Origin: Muricea muricata
Lineage: Eukaryota > Cnidaria > Anthozoa > Malacalcyonacea > Plexauridae
Length of the DNA: 64,000 nt
Assembly: GCA_963855995.1 (NCBI GenBank)
Contig: OY979717.1
Coordinates: 15,215,460 to 15,279,459 of the forward strand
Direction: 5' to 3'
The translations under genes were made by a program, and so were the position numbers. Shown in pieces: positions 1-12,135 of this stretch (the stretch's first letter is position 1; each line of letters starts with the position of its first letter). Under the pieces are notes generated by a model. The model was not told where the DNA came from. It saw only the letters and a program-made list of their open reading frames with translations, and did no database searches.

Positions 1-360
1 GTATAAATGATGCATAGTATTTTACCAGACTATGCATCTGCACCGATTTTCGCGCATGAATATCCAGTGATCCAAACATCTCTTCAATCATTTAATCTGA
101 TCAGGTATGTACCGTCGCAGTACATACTTTCCTAAGTTTCGAAGGCGTTTCTAAAGCCTCCACTGACAAACGGTGAACTGTTGACTGATACTTTAACTGA
201 AAATTCCAACAGCTATTCTATTTTCTCAATGCAAACCGTGGCATTCGGTAGTTTTTGTCCTATTTTCTTCTCTTTTCTGCGTGCTTTCTTTTGAACTTTT
301 CTCTTGTTCGACATATTTACGCGCGTGCATTTGTCAAACTTTAGTTGGCACAAAGCATCA
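1..360. other. non-coding, nothing recognised
   Basis: No ORF with family resemblance and no clear repeat. The ORF on the minus strand at 213-413 is Lys-rich low complexity and overlaps the start of the next element, so I do not treat it as a gene. Confidence 0.5.
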
Positions 361-1474
361 CACAGCAAAATTTGAATTCTTATTTTAAGAAAAAAAATAC
401 TTGTTTCAAGCAAAAAATTGCTTGAAACAAGTAAGATTGTTCTTGTCAGTATACTGAGAATATTTTTCTAGGCTAGAATTCTAGGCAAGAATTAAATTCT
501 GACCAAGAATAATTGTGCTTGAAACAAGTAAAAAAATTCTTTCTTAGGAAGAATAATTATGCTTAAAATAAGTAAAAAATTTCTTGAAATAAGTAAAAAG
601 ATTCTTAAAATAAGCAAAAAGATTCTTGTCAGTATAGTAAGAATATTATTCTAGGTAAGAACTTTAGTAAGAATATTATTCTAAATTAGAACTTTATAGT
701 GAGGGTATTATTCTAGATTAGAATTTTAACTAGAATTAATTTACTTAAAACAAGAAAACCAATATATATACTAAGCACAAAGCACACAAATTTTGTGATA
801 GCAAAATGAGTAATTTAATAACCACTGAAATTTGTATCATATGAACCAAAACTGGAGTACCCTGTTGTGGCTAGAGGTAAATTAAAAGTAACAACACTTG
901 AAATAAAGGCATAAAATATCAACTCATCACAAACTTAACCTTCATATAAAGTGTACACTTCAACCTTAATTAACCCAAATTCTATTAATAATCACAGTAT
1001 CTAGATAACCTTGTCTCTAATGTTCATTTTACATTGTCGTATAAGCCACATAAGGTTAATCAATGAAAAATTCCTGAATTTGATAAAACTGGTCATCACC
1101 AAAGTGATGAAGTTTATCATTGCATGTTCTTTTATTGAAGAATATAACTGTTCTTACTGGACTGTGTGGCTTGCTCATATTCAGATCCTCATATGCAAAT
1201 AATGAATCCCAGTGTCAAACAGTGAATGACTATTCCATCCAGAGTTTCTTGAATCATGTAATTCTAAAAATATTTTACAAAAACAATCATATTGATAGGA
1301 TCAAATGATCTCAATTCCAAATACCATTATAATTAAATGTAGTAGGTTTGATTAAATATTTGATACCACTCTGAGATGATAAAGTATATATATCATTGGT
1401 ATGGGTCAGTACACTATAGCACAATGTCATTATTTTATTGCCATAAGCAATTATATTAGTGTTTTGTAACAAAA

Positions 1475-1832
1475 GGTGGCCACATAGCCTACATAGGGAG
1501 CTTAGATCACTTGCCTTTCACCTCTAAGATTGTGGTTTTGATTCTCAGTAGGGACATTCTCAATGTGACTCAAACCCTGTCCTCATATAAAAAGGGTACC
1601 ACTGGATGAAAAATCAAATTTAGACAAAGTTTGCAAATCTGATTTTTCATCCAGTGGATAAATCAATGCTTTTCTGAAAGTGTGGGTTTCCTGTGGGTGC
1701 TACGGTTTCCACCCACAGGCAAGTTTGACAGAGTAGGTTAGGTAATAGGCCCACAGTAATTGGCATATGCTGTTGTGGTGACCCTGCCTTAATTGTGGCG
1801 AAGCTAAATAAATAAAATAAATAAATGTACAT
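1475..1832 (+). mobile_element. tRNA-type SINE with AAATAA-rich tail
   Basis: The 5' part looks like a degenerate tRNA. An A-box-like stretch lies near 1499 (GCTTAGATCACTTGCC) and a B-box-like GGTTTTGATTCTC at about 1533-1545, close to the canonical GGTTCGATTCC. The body contains a hairpin, CCACTGGATGAAAAATC at 1601 paired with its inverse at 1639-1656. The 3' end, GTGGTGACCCTGCC followed by GCGAAGCTAAATAA and an AAATAA tail, recurs at 63326-63360. The recurrence of the same 3' end supports a SINE family rather than a decayed tRNA gene. Confidence 0.55.
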
Positions 1833-1995
1833 TGCACAGTAAAAGTAGCTAGAACACAGTCACAACAATAATAGACAGTTATGGAACTGCTGCTATGTCA
1901 GGTATTTGGAATTACAGTGGTATGTTAACTAAGGGATACATGGCATGCATGACAGCAGTTACAGGTCTTTGGCTTAATGTTATCTACTCTGTGGC

Positions 1996-2271
1996 CCTAG
2001 GTAGCCCAATAATTGATGGTATATTTTTGGTTCACAAAATGTGTATTTATTCTTCTGTAATGATTATTACAACTGTATTGATTATGCACGGTCCAGTTCA
2101 ATGATGGAGTCAGCTTGTGATGCATCATGATGTAAACATGATGCATCACAAGCTGACCGTGCCATTGAACTGCACTGCGTGTAATCAATACAGTTGTCAT
2201 AACCATTACAGAAGAATAAATACACATTTTCTGAACCAAAAATATACCATCAATTACTGGGCTACCTAGGT
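1996..2271. mobile_element. fold-back MITE, nearly full-length palindrome
   Basis: The two halves are inverted copies about 135 bp long, meeting near 2135 at a GATGCATCATG palindrome. The ends are CCTAGGTAGCCCA and TGGGCTACCTAGG. Outside them TGTGGC occurs at 1990-1995 and again at 2272-2277, which fits a 6-bp target duplication. The overlapping ORFs on both strands here are mirror images of this palindrome and are not genes. Confidence 0.7.
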
Positions 2272-3010
2272 TGTGGCAAGCCATGTAAACCATATCTAGC
2301 AACATGTGGTTTACATTAAATGACCTCTGCCAAGCAGCCTGTGATTGTATGTTGTAGTATTAATATTCTAGCTAATGAAAGCTTTTGATTGCCTGGTATT
2401 CTACAATTTCTTAATAAATGCACCAGACGCCGATCCACCATATACTTTGTATCAAATTGGCCAATGCATACGATTTATCACATGGAAAGACCATTTTCCT
2501 TCAGACAAAAACAGTTTGTAAATACAAAAGAATACTAAGCAGTATAAATATAGCTTTGTGATTTAAAATAGTGTGCTAAAATTTACATAACTTAACTTTC
2601 GCAGCTGATATTTTATGTTGTCATTGTTGATAGAAAGGCAACTGCCAACCATGTAAATATAAAACGCTTTATTACCGTATAAATTCGTATAAAATTCAAA
2701 TTATTAAAATTGTAGAACACTTACCTAACAAAATATCGTGTAAATCGGGGCGGATTGGTACCATTTCTCCTTTCTTTTCTCGAAATTTAGTCAATAATTT
2801 CATTCAAAACAACGTTCTATTTTCAAAATTTAAAAATAACGCGCTTCGCACTGAGCGCGCAAAGTCTCATGGGCATTCCATAAATGGTAAAGCATAAGAA
2901 CTGATCTCAATTCATTAATATTCTCACTGATACAGCTAGACCTTTAGACCTTTCAGTCGTTAGATTCACACTTTCTTTACGAATGCTGTAACAGTTGGGC
3001 GATCCACAGC

Positions 3011-3315
3011 AATAAAGGTCTGTGCCCACTAGGCGACAAGTCGCTGCAGCGCCTGTTTGGTATGGTATGGAACACTTTATATAACCACGCATATGTTTCG
3101 TGTGAACAGGAGAATTTTAGTGACAATTTTGTTGCTGCGTGCTACCGTATTTGTTTGATTGGAATGGTTTGATTTTGTGTGAGATATCCGGATCGCAGGG
3201 ACAGAACCAGAAGCTTGAAACTTGTCGCCTCAGTTATGACCTGACTGTACACACCAAGCGATTTGTTGTTGGACATTTTGTAGCGACTTGCTGTCTAGTG
3301 TGTACCGACCTTATT
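3011..3315. mobile_element. MITE with 34-bp inverted repeats
   Basis: AATAAAGGTCTGTGCCCACT followed by AGGCGACAAGTCGCT at the left is matched in inverse by AGCGACTTGCTGTCTAGTG and CCGACCTTATT at the right. The internal GCGACAAGTCGC motifs are themselves palindromic. No coding capacity. Confidence 0.6.
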
Positions 3316-3708
3316 AGGCCCCACACAACATAATTTTAAATTCAATTATTTTTTAAACTTGCAAATATATTGTAGAATATTACTTTTTCTAAGAATATAA
3401 CTTTATAATAAGCCAAATCCTTCTGAGAATAGCTTTTCTTATGAAGTAGTATTATAATAGCAATTCTCATTGTAAGAACAAATTTTCTTATTTCAAGAAT
3501 ATTTAGTTTCAAAGATTTTTTGGTAAGAATGTATTTCTTATTCTAAGAAACATATAGTTCTTGGTAAGAATATCTTTTCTCGTTTCAAGTAGAATCGATT
3601 CTTGCCAAGAAGAATTTTCTTGAATTTTCTCATTTTAAGCAAAAGTTTGCTTGAAATAAGAGTTTTGCAAGAATTTTATTCTTGTTAAGAAATTTCAATT
3701 TTGCTGTG

Positions 3709-4429
3709 CATGAACTATGACAATCAGGCCACAATAATATTTTTTTAATTCGTATGCCACTCGTAGGCCGCCAATACTTTTAATCATTGACATAGCACTC
3801 ATTGGCTGTGACTAATAATTCTCGATCGGGTTTTTTTCAATTGAAAAAGTTACTGAAAAAATAGAAAAATATATTTGTTAAAAAGAAAAAAAAATTGTAA
3901 GTAAAAGGTAATAAAATAGAAAAACTTGAAAACAAAATAAAAAAGTACTTGCATGTGAACAGAAGAAAAAACTAAAAAAATATGAAAAAATTAAAAATGA
4001 AAATATTAAAAATCATAAACGGTAAAATCAAACATATTTTATGGTATTAACGGAGCAATACCTATGGTACTCCTAGGCCAATAAACGCTAAGACATTTTA
4101 TGTGCAATAATACAATTTGATTACTTTTAAATAATTTAAGCTTTTTGAGGTCTCTCATCGAGCCATTCTTAATAAAGCAATCATAGATGCTTCGGCAGTA
4201 AATTCAGGTGATCTCGCTCTCATGCATCAACCAGTATCTGCACATGAATTATGTTTATAGATTAATATATTACATATTTATTTTTTTTTATTTCAAAGAT
4301 ATTTTAACAGGAGAACCTCCTTATAGTATCAACGAGGTTCGAATTGCTCGGTATTTAAATAATGGTAAACGTTTTTAATAATCGTTAGTAATTTGTCATT
4401 TGTATATTTGGATCTTTCTCTGTACAGTT
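3709..4429. other. non-coding, A-rich
   Basis: A strongly A-rich stretch (about 3840-4020) followed by ordinary AT-rich sequence. I see no gene and no repeat with clear ends. Confidence 0.5.
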
Positions 4430-5332
4430 CAATATGAGCCTTTATTATTCGTTGAAAATAATTCAAAAGTTTTGATTAGTTATAAGCGGTGCATAAAATC
4501 GTCTTATCCGTTCGGTAGTTGCTTAAATTTAGAGCTATTACATCACCATAGAATTTTGAAGCACACTTATTCGACATTACAACGTAATGTGTTCAGACAT
4601 TGAAAACACATATTCCACATTATCACGTAATTTCTTCCGATATTGAAAAAATTTATTCGACGTTATAAAGTCACACTAATTTATGTTGCTTATGCCAAAT
4701 GCGGGAAAATAGCCTACAAATGGCTTCGTCTTGTTTGAAAGGCAAGCGTTTATCAGTACTGAGTCCAATGTAAATAAAACAATTTTTGAATTCTGTTCTC
4801 GTGGTATATGACAATTATTATTTCGGCTTCGAAGACAACACAGTCCTCCGCCTTAATAATTCCTCATACCCTAATCGACCTCATTCAATAATTGTTTATT
4901 ATTATTTATCGAAAATATTTCAAGAGTTTTGATTAGTTAATAGCTGTCGGTGAAATCGTCATATCCGCTTGGTAGTTGCCTAAATTTTGGGTTATGACTT
5001 CACCGTAATATATTGAAAACAAACATACGACATTGAGTCATTTCGTCGTATATTGAAAAATAATGTAACACGATATGACGTCACGCTAATTTATGCGGGT
5101 TTTGTCAATACCGGGAATATACAAATGGCTTACAGAAAGGAAGGTTCGCCGACTTTTTAATAAATATTAAAACAATTATTGAATGCGGTTCTCGCAGGAT
5201 ATGAGGAATTACTAAGGCGTCGGTTTGTGTTATCTGTCATGATCAGCCTCCGGCTTGGGCAGATAACACAAACCTCTGCCTTAATAATTCCTTATATCGT
5301 GCTCGACCTCATTCAATAATTGCTTAATAATA
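4430..5332. mobile_element. two adjacent copies of one MITE family
   Basis: A module containing TTTTGATTAGTTA, GAAATCGTCATATCCG and TATGACGTCACGCTAATTTA starts near 4440 and again near 4915. Each copy ends in an inverted pair made of GAATGCGGTTCTCGCAGGAT type and its reverse, which includes GACCTCATTCAATAATTG (about 4780-4890 and 5185-5325). A third copy of the module lies at 48995-49225, and a third copy of the terminal palindrome at about 49880-49985. Copy 2 contains an extra hairpin, GTTATCTG and its inverse, at 5228-5268. Confidence 0.6.
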
Positions 5333-6350
5333 TATACCAGTTATAATGTGATTTGAATTTTCATTGAAATGTTTCCCATGTGGCATGTATGAAGTTTGTC
5401 TTAGATTTATTTGGAATGGTTACATGTTTGTTTGTCGGAGGATCCATGGCTTCCTTCTAATAATCGTTGGAATTCTTGAAGTCAATCAATCGTCAGTATT
5501 GAATTATTATTATTATATAACTGAGCTAAATGGCACATGCTTAGGGAATTACAGGCTGGAAAAAGTCTCAAGAAATTCATCTTCCTACTCGTGAAAACAT
5601 AATCTATCCTTAAATGTTTGAACACATTGCGATGCAACAAACTCATTTTATAATATGTGGTCTTTGTTCACTGCACAAAATCCACGTACGCAATTGGTCA
5701 AAATCAATCACGTGTGTTTTGGTTACCTGGCAACAATGAGTCTTTTTAGTGCATTACTGACAATAACGCACGGAAAACGTATATTGCTCTTTCAAAATGG
5801 CTTTAAATTTTGCACAAAGCAATGAAATAAAGACGAAATTAATCAAATTAATCTTGAAGCAAGTACTAAAAGTAAAAGTAGTAAAAGACTAGTAAAGCGG
5901 AGCATTGTAATATTTACAGGAAAATAAAATAAGCAAAGACGTAAAATAAGCAAAGACGTAAGCTTTCTGTATTTAAATTAGTGCAAGCAGTGAACTCAGA
6001 TCATATATCAAAAGTATTAGAGACTGTCAAGTTTGTGTTTTTTTACGAATAACGCACTTGCTGAACGTACAATGAACTCAAAATTTTCTATACTGCACGA
6101 GGCCACCGTGGCCGAGCATCACCGCCTCTCTTTACGGATGCTGTAACTACACTAACCTAAGGTATGCACTTACGTGTTATCATGCACTAAGCTAATCATC
6201 CAAATAACCTGAAGATGAAGATATATCATGCACAAATAAAAAAACTTAATGTTCTAATTAAGCCTGGTCTCCGCTCCAACGACAGACCTCGATCGCTCAT
6301 TCGCCGCTCGATCTGTGCGAAAAACCTCGCGATCAATATTCCTCGCATAT
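5333..6350. other. non-coding, nothing recognised
   Basis: The short ORF at 5364-5594 has no recognisable motif. No inverted repeat with clear ends was seen. Confidence 0.4.
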
Positions 6351-6592
6351 ACAGCAAAAAATGAACAACCTGTACAGGGTTGACGAAAACAGCATTGAAC
6401 AATGTTTTGCTGCCCACGTTGTTCAATGTTGTCAACGATATAATATTGTTTAGCACTGTTGAGCCTAAATTAGCCCGTATTCAGGTGTAACAATGTTGAA
6501 AAATATTGCTGACAACATTGAACAATGTGGGCAACGAACATTATTCTATGCTGAATTCATCAATCCTGTACAGGTTGTTTATTTTTTGCTGT
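6351..6592. mobile_element. MITE, ACAGCAAAAAATGAACAACC ends
   Basis: The left terminus ACAGCAAAAAATGAACAACC followed by TGTACAGG is matched in inverse at 6565-6592. Inside, the 12-bp ATTGAACAATGT recurs in both halves (about 6391-6430 and 6520-6532). The ACAGCAAAA start resembles the ends of the large element at 361-3708, so they may be related. No coding capacity. Confidence 0.65.
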
Positions 6593-6668
6593 GTAGACCA
6601 GACTTCGCACTGGGTTTAGTGAGTCCTTAATCTGGCAAGGAAGTGTACAGCACAATAAGAATTATTAT

Positions 6669-6915
6669 ATATATACTGAGTGTCAAAGTTCATTTATTCC
6701 TGTTTCTTATTGGTTAAGAACGTATCACGTGATAGTGGAGAAATTCTACTGTCTCCCTGGCAACGTAGCTAAGCGGTGGACATTACTTTTAATTCACCGG
6801 TAAATAACAAATCCACAGAGCCTCAGGGAGTCATGTCAGGTAAAAGGTAATCCTTTTTATACATGTTTGATTGATTTGTGGTACTTTTCTTCTCTTTTGA
6901 CACTCAGTATATAAT
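6669..6915. mobile_element. MITE with TATATACTGAGTGTCAAA ends
   Basis: TATATACTGAGTGTCAAA at the left is matched in inverse by TTTGACACTCAGTATATA at 6897-6915. The terminal TATA could include a TA target duplication but cannot be separated from it. No ORF. Confidence 0.6.
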
Positions 6916-6954
6916 AAGGCTCCTCGGCTTCGCCTCGGGAAGCATCGACAGTCT

Positions 6955-7160
6955 CTGGTCCACAAAACATACTGTTTTCGGTAATAATTCCGTGTTCTCA
7001 GTACGCGAAATTAATCTTCAATCCATCAAAGTTAAAACATGACAAATAAAATGCTGGTTAGGATTAGGGTTTGGATTAGGGCTTGGATTAAGATTTATAT
7101 TAGAACACGGAATTATACCCTGTTTCCCTCGGTCTCAGTCAATAAGTGTTAAATGTTTAT
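6955..7160. repeat. diverged member of the element family at 33951
   Basis: CACAAAACATACTGTTTTCGG near the left and CCCTGTTTCCCTCGG with AATAAGTGTTAAATG near the right match blocks of the palindrome at 33951-34093. An inner inverted pair (AATTCCGTGTTCT at about 6988 and AGAACACGGAATTATACC at 7103) is present only here. Confidence 0.4.
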
Positions 7161-8272
7161 GTGGCAATCGCATATATAGCGGGCTATGACTTGATTACTT
7201 GAAAGGAACCTATAAGTGAATGTTATACAACAGACGTACATTTTCCGTGGCACTGGTTAACAACTACATCAATCATTGTTGCAGAGATATTTGTGTATAT
7301 ATGCATGTGCGATCGAGTGCCGACTTAATTCAATATGTCACAAGTTAATTAAATCACCAACTATGCATTGTTATACTTCCTCATTTTCATTGTCACATTT
7401 TCGGAGCAATACCGAATTAAATAAGTCTGCACCAAAGTTTGATGCCCATGTAGACATGAAAAAAGATTTGCTGTACGCGGTACAGAACTTTTCAGCGCGC
7501 AGCTTTTTAAGGCCGCACGGCACTATTCTGTCAAAATAGAGGATTTGAAAGTGAAATATCCAAACTCGTGTGCACAAAAAGAAAATTTGTAGTAGAATTA
7601 GAAAGTATTTACATTGCCAAATACACCGAGCTTCTCTAAACAAAATTAAGACTAAAGTGGAGTCGAAAGTAGTGCGCTAGGACAATTGTAGAGCATACAT
7701 AAACAAAATAACAAGTATTTACTGTTTGTTAAGTTAATGTGAAAATTTACAAAATTTTACGAATCTGTGAAGCGAAATTTTCACCAAAGTTATTGTTTAT
7801 TGCATTGTGGTATAAGGCCACGTAGTACAACAACTGTCTTCTTTATTGCAAAATTAGGGCAATTGAAACGCAAACATGTGACATTCATTTTCGAAAACTA
7901 TTCAGGATTGTATAGTTGTCGAAGTACTCCACACACAAATGCGATTATGGTGACTAGCAATAGCTGACGCTTATACAAATGCAATTTATATAGTTTCTCC
8001 GTTAAATTATACAAATAGACAATTTTAAACATAATACCATGTGATATCGCTCTAGCATATTATGTTATTTGCATATCCGATGAATTTATTTGATATCTTG
8101 TCAAGGAAGATAGCTGTCAACATCATGATACCAAAGAGTTTATGTGTATATAGCTTCCATGATTTTTGCAACGCAATCGACAAGACGCTTGATAATGACA
8201 ATGACATTTTAAAATGGACTAAAAATAGTCTGGGATTTTCTCACCCTCTCGCGTATTCTACATGATATTACA
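7161..8272. other. non-coding, nothing recognised
   Basis: ORFs of 66-90 codons occur on both strands (7276-7643, 7767-7967, 8062-8265), but none shows a domain, signal peptide or splice context that I trust. Confidence 0.4.
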
Positions 8273-8585
8273 GACCTTAAGATCCACGACCCTGGAAGCT
8301 CGACGACATGGCAAGTAAGCATGTCAAAATAGATGTATAAAAAAGCTTTTGGGGATTTGATTATTTTGACAACAGTTTAAACCTTATTTTAATAACTTGT
8401 AAACAAATTTTGTTCGCCGAAACGATGCCATCCCTGTTATAAGATGGACTTCTAAAGCACATCTCACGTTGTAACATTATTTCTCGTTGCCCAAGGGACG
8501 TGATAATGCATTGACCTTGCATTGGGTATGACTACGTAGTTGAGGGTTCGTCGTCGAGCTGCCGGATCGTAAATCTTATAAGGTC
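8273..8585. mobile_element. MITE with about 35-bp inverted repeats
   Basis: GACCTTAAGATCCACGACCC and AGCTCGACGAC at 8273-8308 are matched in inverse by GTCGTCGAGCT and GGATCGTAAATCTTATAAGG at 8550-8585. No coding content. Confidence 0.55.
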
Positions 8586-9484
8586 CCTTATATCAACTAC
8601 ACGATTTTGTTGAAACATTCAAGTTATTAAAGAGGAAATTAAGGTACTCCGGTTCCTGTAAACGGGTACGGGTAACCTTAATTCGTGGATGAATTATGGA
8701 TTAAAGCAACAGTTTTATAAACAATGATATCGACGAACTTCAATTTCCCATTTTATTTTCCATCTGATTTATTGTCAACGTTCAACTGCACGCATGAATA
8801 TATTATACTTCTATTATGTTGTTAATTTACATAACGTCTTTACCATAATTGGTACCGTGAATTGTCTTTAAACATCTTCGCTTTCCATATCGTTGATGAT
8901 AGAACATCTAATTTTTTTACACAAGTAAGAACACGTAGATCACTAGCTGAAATTCAATATAGCGTCACGTGATGTTCTTCTTAGACCAATCAGCATGTGG
9001 AACATTCATCCACACATTGAACGTCAGTGATGATAAAATCGATGACACATGTGCCCCACCCAAAGACATTCAGCCAGATAAATTCTTTCTTTAATTAAAG
9101 CTGAGTATAGAACAGGCACTTTTGTCTCTCCTTCTTTCAATGTATACTTTTTTGCGCATTCGGAGATTTCCGCTTTACTTCTATCTTTTGGAGTGTTTTA
9201 CAAATTATAATCTCATCTTATAGATGAAAAGATTTACTGTTTAGTCTCAATATTTGCTGCACAATTGAAGGAGCAACTTTCAAGTACAGTGTTTATGCGA
9301 TATAAGACCGATATCGATGAGGAAAAACATCTTATTGGTGTTCAATAGACTTCAAAGGAGTAAGTCTAGTACTTGGAATAAGAAAAAGGCTTTACCAAGG
9401 AAATTTGTCTTTCTGACGTGAAATTTACTTTACAATCAAACCAACTTTGAAGTAAAGTGAAGACAAAGTCGTCAATTATAAAGA
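8586..9484. other. intergenic, upstream of the mucin-like gene
   Basis: This stretch should contain the promoter and 5' UTR of the gene that starts at 9485. I see no repeat and cannot place a TATA box with confidence in sequence this AT-rich. Confidence 0.4.
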
Positions 9485-12080
9485 ATGTCATGCGACATGA
9501 AGAGTGGGTGCCCGTCTTGGATAACATGGCTTCTCGTTATTTTCTTGATTTCGTTTGAGGCAAGACCAGGTACTTTAATACAAGTTCACAAAACTAACAT
9601 TACATTATTACATTATTCATCACACTCATACTCAGTGATCGCTCACAATGAAAAAATTAACTTGCTGAATTAGTGTCAAAATGATAGATTAGTTAATACT
9701 GCATGGAAAGTAAAAGTTTTTCGATACATGCATGCATATGTACGCGAATTAATATGGGCTTCAATATTCTTATAAATAATGTGTTTGGAACTTGCATGAA
9801 AGTAATAATCCGACCTTTAAATTCGTAAGTGAAGCTACGAACATCATATTAAATTTTAAAAAGTTCTATAAATGTTAGAAATCGGAAGTTGATAAATTTT
9901 ACTGTGTTGAATGGACTAAGATGGCTTTTCACCATTTAAGATAGCTTTTCACAAAAATCCGAATTTTTGGAAAATTTAATCTATCTTTCTAAAAGCTGAT
10001 TTCTATATACAAGTGCAATTTAGAAAGCGCGCGAATTTGTGCGATCGCTTTCCTTTTTTAAAATTCTTTTGTCAAGTAGGACGAATTTCGTCAGATATGG
10101 CTGACTGCATGCATGAAGACATTTTCAAAGATAGCGTCGCTATATTCCACTCGCTTTAAACATTGCACTTAATTCCAACCAGCTTTGTATGCCAATGCAA
10201 CTACTACTGATAATTCAAATACATTGATAATTATATCCCAGTATATAATACTGCAGATTTTTAAATTTTAAAAAAATCACAATAAAGAATATATTTACCT
10301 ACTTTGCTACATGATCCATATTTTTCTGTGATTAGAATTATTCGTGATGTAACATAAGCATGTAACATCCATGCAAAGCATCAAAACAGTTTTCATGGAA
10401 TTTTATTCTTCAAGTTGGTAGAAACGGAAAAAAGTAAAAACAGCACACCTGCGTATACACATTTCATGATGTTACTTTTCGTAGCAAGCTTTGCTACATG
10501 TTTAATTATTGCTTTGGAAATTTTCATTTTCAGTTAATGGAATGAATAATTATGCAGCACCTGAAGGTTCAAACCAAAGTCTTTCGTCAACAACTGGTTG
10601 GACCAATGCTACTACGACAACAAAAGAGTATTCTACAAGGACCAAAGTTGTAACTGCCCCAACCACTGTTGTAACCTCCCCAACCACTGTTGTAACCGCC
10701 CCAACCACTGCTGCAACCAACCCAACCACTGCTGTAACCTCCCCAACTATTGTTGTAATCGCCCCAACCACTGTTGTAACCGCCCCAACCACTGTTGCTG
10801 CGACCACCCAGTATTCAGCAACACAGAGCCCAACTCGTTATGCTGTGACACAAACAAATACGCCAACTCAGCCTGTTGGAACAAGAGGCGAGCAAACTGG
10901 TGCTTTGAAAAACAAAGCCGCTAAAGCTAGCCCTGCTATGCCAAAAGACGTCACAACAGATGTTCCTGATGCGATGCCAAAAGATCCAACTGATGCAGGT
11001 CTTAAAATTTTATAAAGCTTAATATAGTCAGGAAGTAAAATTTTCATTTCAAGAGGGTAAAGCACACTATGCCTAAAAACTTCATAAACTCGTATAGTTC
11101 TTAAATATAACATATACAGTATTAAAGGATCTAAAATAGGCCATATGTCAATAAATTCCAGAAAAGTCCAATATAGAATATGCATGGTAATGCCAAAAAA
11201 ATTAGCTATAAGTTCAGTTTTTTGAAGGCAGTCTTCCACATTGGACATTTTAAGTTTTTAAGAGAGGGTGACTTTCTCATGTTCAAAGTCAGACTGTATG
11301 TTCCACAATTTACTGACAATGGCACTGTAAGTTCTTTAACCATCATTTTCCCAACGGCATTGAATAATTTGATGAAAATCGTAGTAGACTTACTTCTCGT
11401 CGCACACAGTCTGCCATTCAGACTATAGAGAAGAGAGTCACTGTCAATAAAATATGAAAACTGAATTCAAGGCGAAGCTCTTTAACAATAATTTCTATAT
11501 ACTTTCAGATAGAGGAGACGGATGCAAAACAAATGATAGAGTTTACATCATTGGTATGATTGTATTAGCAGCCCTGCTGGGTGTCATGCATATTATTGTT
11601 GCATATTTGGTTTATCGAGTATTTAAGACAAATAGTCTAAAAAAAACTGGCCGTAACCAGGAACAACCTGCAGCATCAAATGAAGAGACAAACAGCAGGA
11701 GAGAAAGCGATGATGCAACAGGTACAGCCACCGTGATGGAAGGAGACAAAGCAAACGATGGTGGTGCGACATGTACAGTTACCATCGCAGACGTCGAAGG
11801 AGCGAGTGATGGTGGTGCAACATCTACAGCTACCTTCAAAGAAGGTGACAAAGAAAGTGATGGTGGTACGGCATGTGCAGTTACCATCACAGGCGGCGAA
11901 GAAGTTAATGATGGTGATGCTACCGTCAAGAACGGCGAAAAAGCGAGTGATAGTGGTGCCGCATGTACCACAGGTCCTGCGACGAGCGGCGAAGAAATAA
12001 GTGATGGTGCTACATGTGCAGCTATCGACACGCCCGCAAACCAAGATGAAGGCACTGATGTAAAAGACACTTCAGTTTGA
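9485..12080 (+). CDS. predicted mucin-like single-pass membrane protein, three exons
   Basis: Predicted exons are 9485-9569, 10534-10998 and 11509-12080. All introns are GT..AG and both interrupt codons after base 1; the reading frame stays open across both joins, giving 373 residues. Exon 1 encodes a signal peptide (hydrophobic WITWLLVIFLISF, residues 12-24). Exon 2 encodes a Thr/Pro/Val-rich ectodomain with seven VVTAPTT-type heptads and N-x-S/T sites, typical of an O-glycosylated stalk. Exon 3 opens with an RGD triplet (residues 185-187), then a transmembrane helix (about 195-219) and an acidic Gly/Asp/Ala/Thr-rich cytoplasmic tail of about 150 residues with imperfect repeats around S/N-DGGAT. 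The order fits a type I cell-surface protein. I do not recognise a family. The start is the only ATG before the hydrophobic core. Extra small exons cannot be excluded. Confidence 0.7.
10647..10793 (+). repeat. 21-bp coding tandem repeat, seven units
   Basis: Seven units of the type GTTGTAACTGCCCCAACCAC plus T, each encoding one V-V-T-A/S-P-T-T heptad. Units 4-6 have substitutions (Ala-Ala-Thr-Asn, Pro-Thr-Ile, Val-Ile-Ala). This is a likely site of length variation between alleles. Confidence 0.85.
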
Positions 12081-12129
12081 TGCATTATTAATCAATATAG
12101 ACTCATCCGTACCCGATGGGCGTCATCGT

Positions 12130-12135
12130 AATAAA
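12130..12135 (+). promoter_or_regulatory. candidate poly(A) signal AATAAA
   Basis: AATAAA lies 50 bp after the stop codon of the mucin-like gene, in the correct orientation. Another candidate occurs near 12350. Confidence 0.4.

Larger units (their letters stand above)
361..3708. mobile_element. candidate large DNA element with CACAGCAAAA ends and AAGAAT-rich subterminal arrays
   Basis: The left edge reads CACAGCAAAATTTGAATTC and the right edge (3690-3708) reads as its inverse, AATTTCAATTTTGCTGTG. Just inside both ends (about 380-780 and 3360-3700) are several hundred bases of degenerate repeats built from AAGAAT/ATTCTT and CTTGAAACAAG or CTTGAAATAAG palindromes. Subterminal arrays of this type are common in large non-autonomous DNA transposons. 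The interior has no transposase and holds other insertions (a SINE at 1475, fold-back elements at 1996 and 3011). I could not see a convincing target duplication. It could instead be two independent copies of a smaller repeat in opposite orientation. Confidence 0.4.

Noticed and set aside
1895-2305. Overlapping ORFs on both strands with mirrored protein sequence
   Set aside because: They come from the two arms of the fold-back MITE at 1996-2271.
6095-6160. Possible tRNA-derived A box (CCACCGTGGCCGAGC)
   Set aside because: No B box at the right spacing and no second copy of the surrounding sequence in the window.
10550-10924. Alternative frames across the 21-bp repeat (Cys/Asn/His-rich and Val/Gly-rich)
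   Set aside because: A 21-bp repeat without stops in one frame often lacks them in others. Only the Thr/Pro frame joins exons 1 and 3.
11612-12085. Long antisense ORFs opposite exon 3 of the mucin-like gene
   Set aside because: Shadows of the repetitive GC-richer coding sequence; the sense frame has splice sites in phase and a transmembrane helix.
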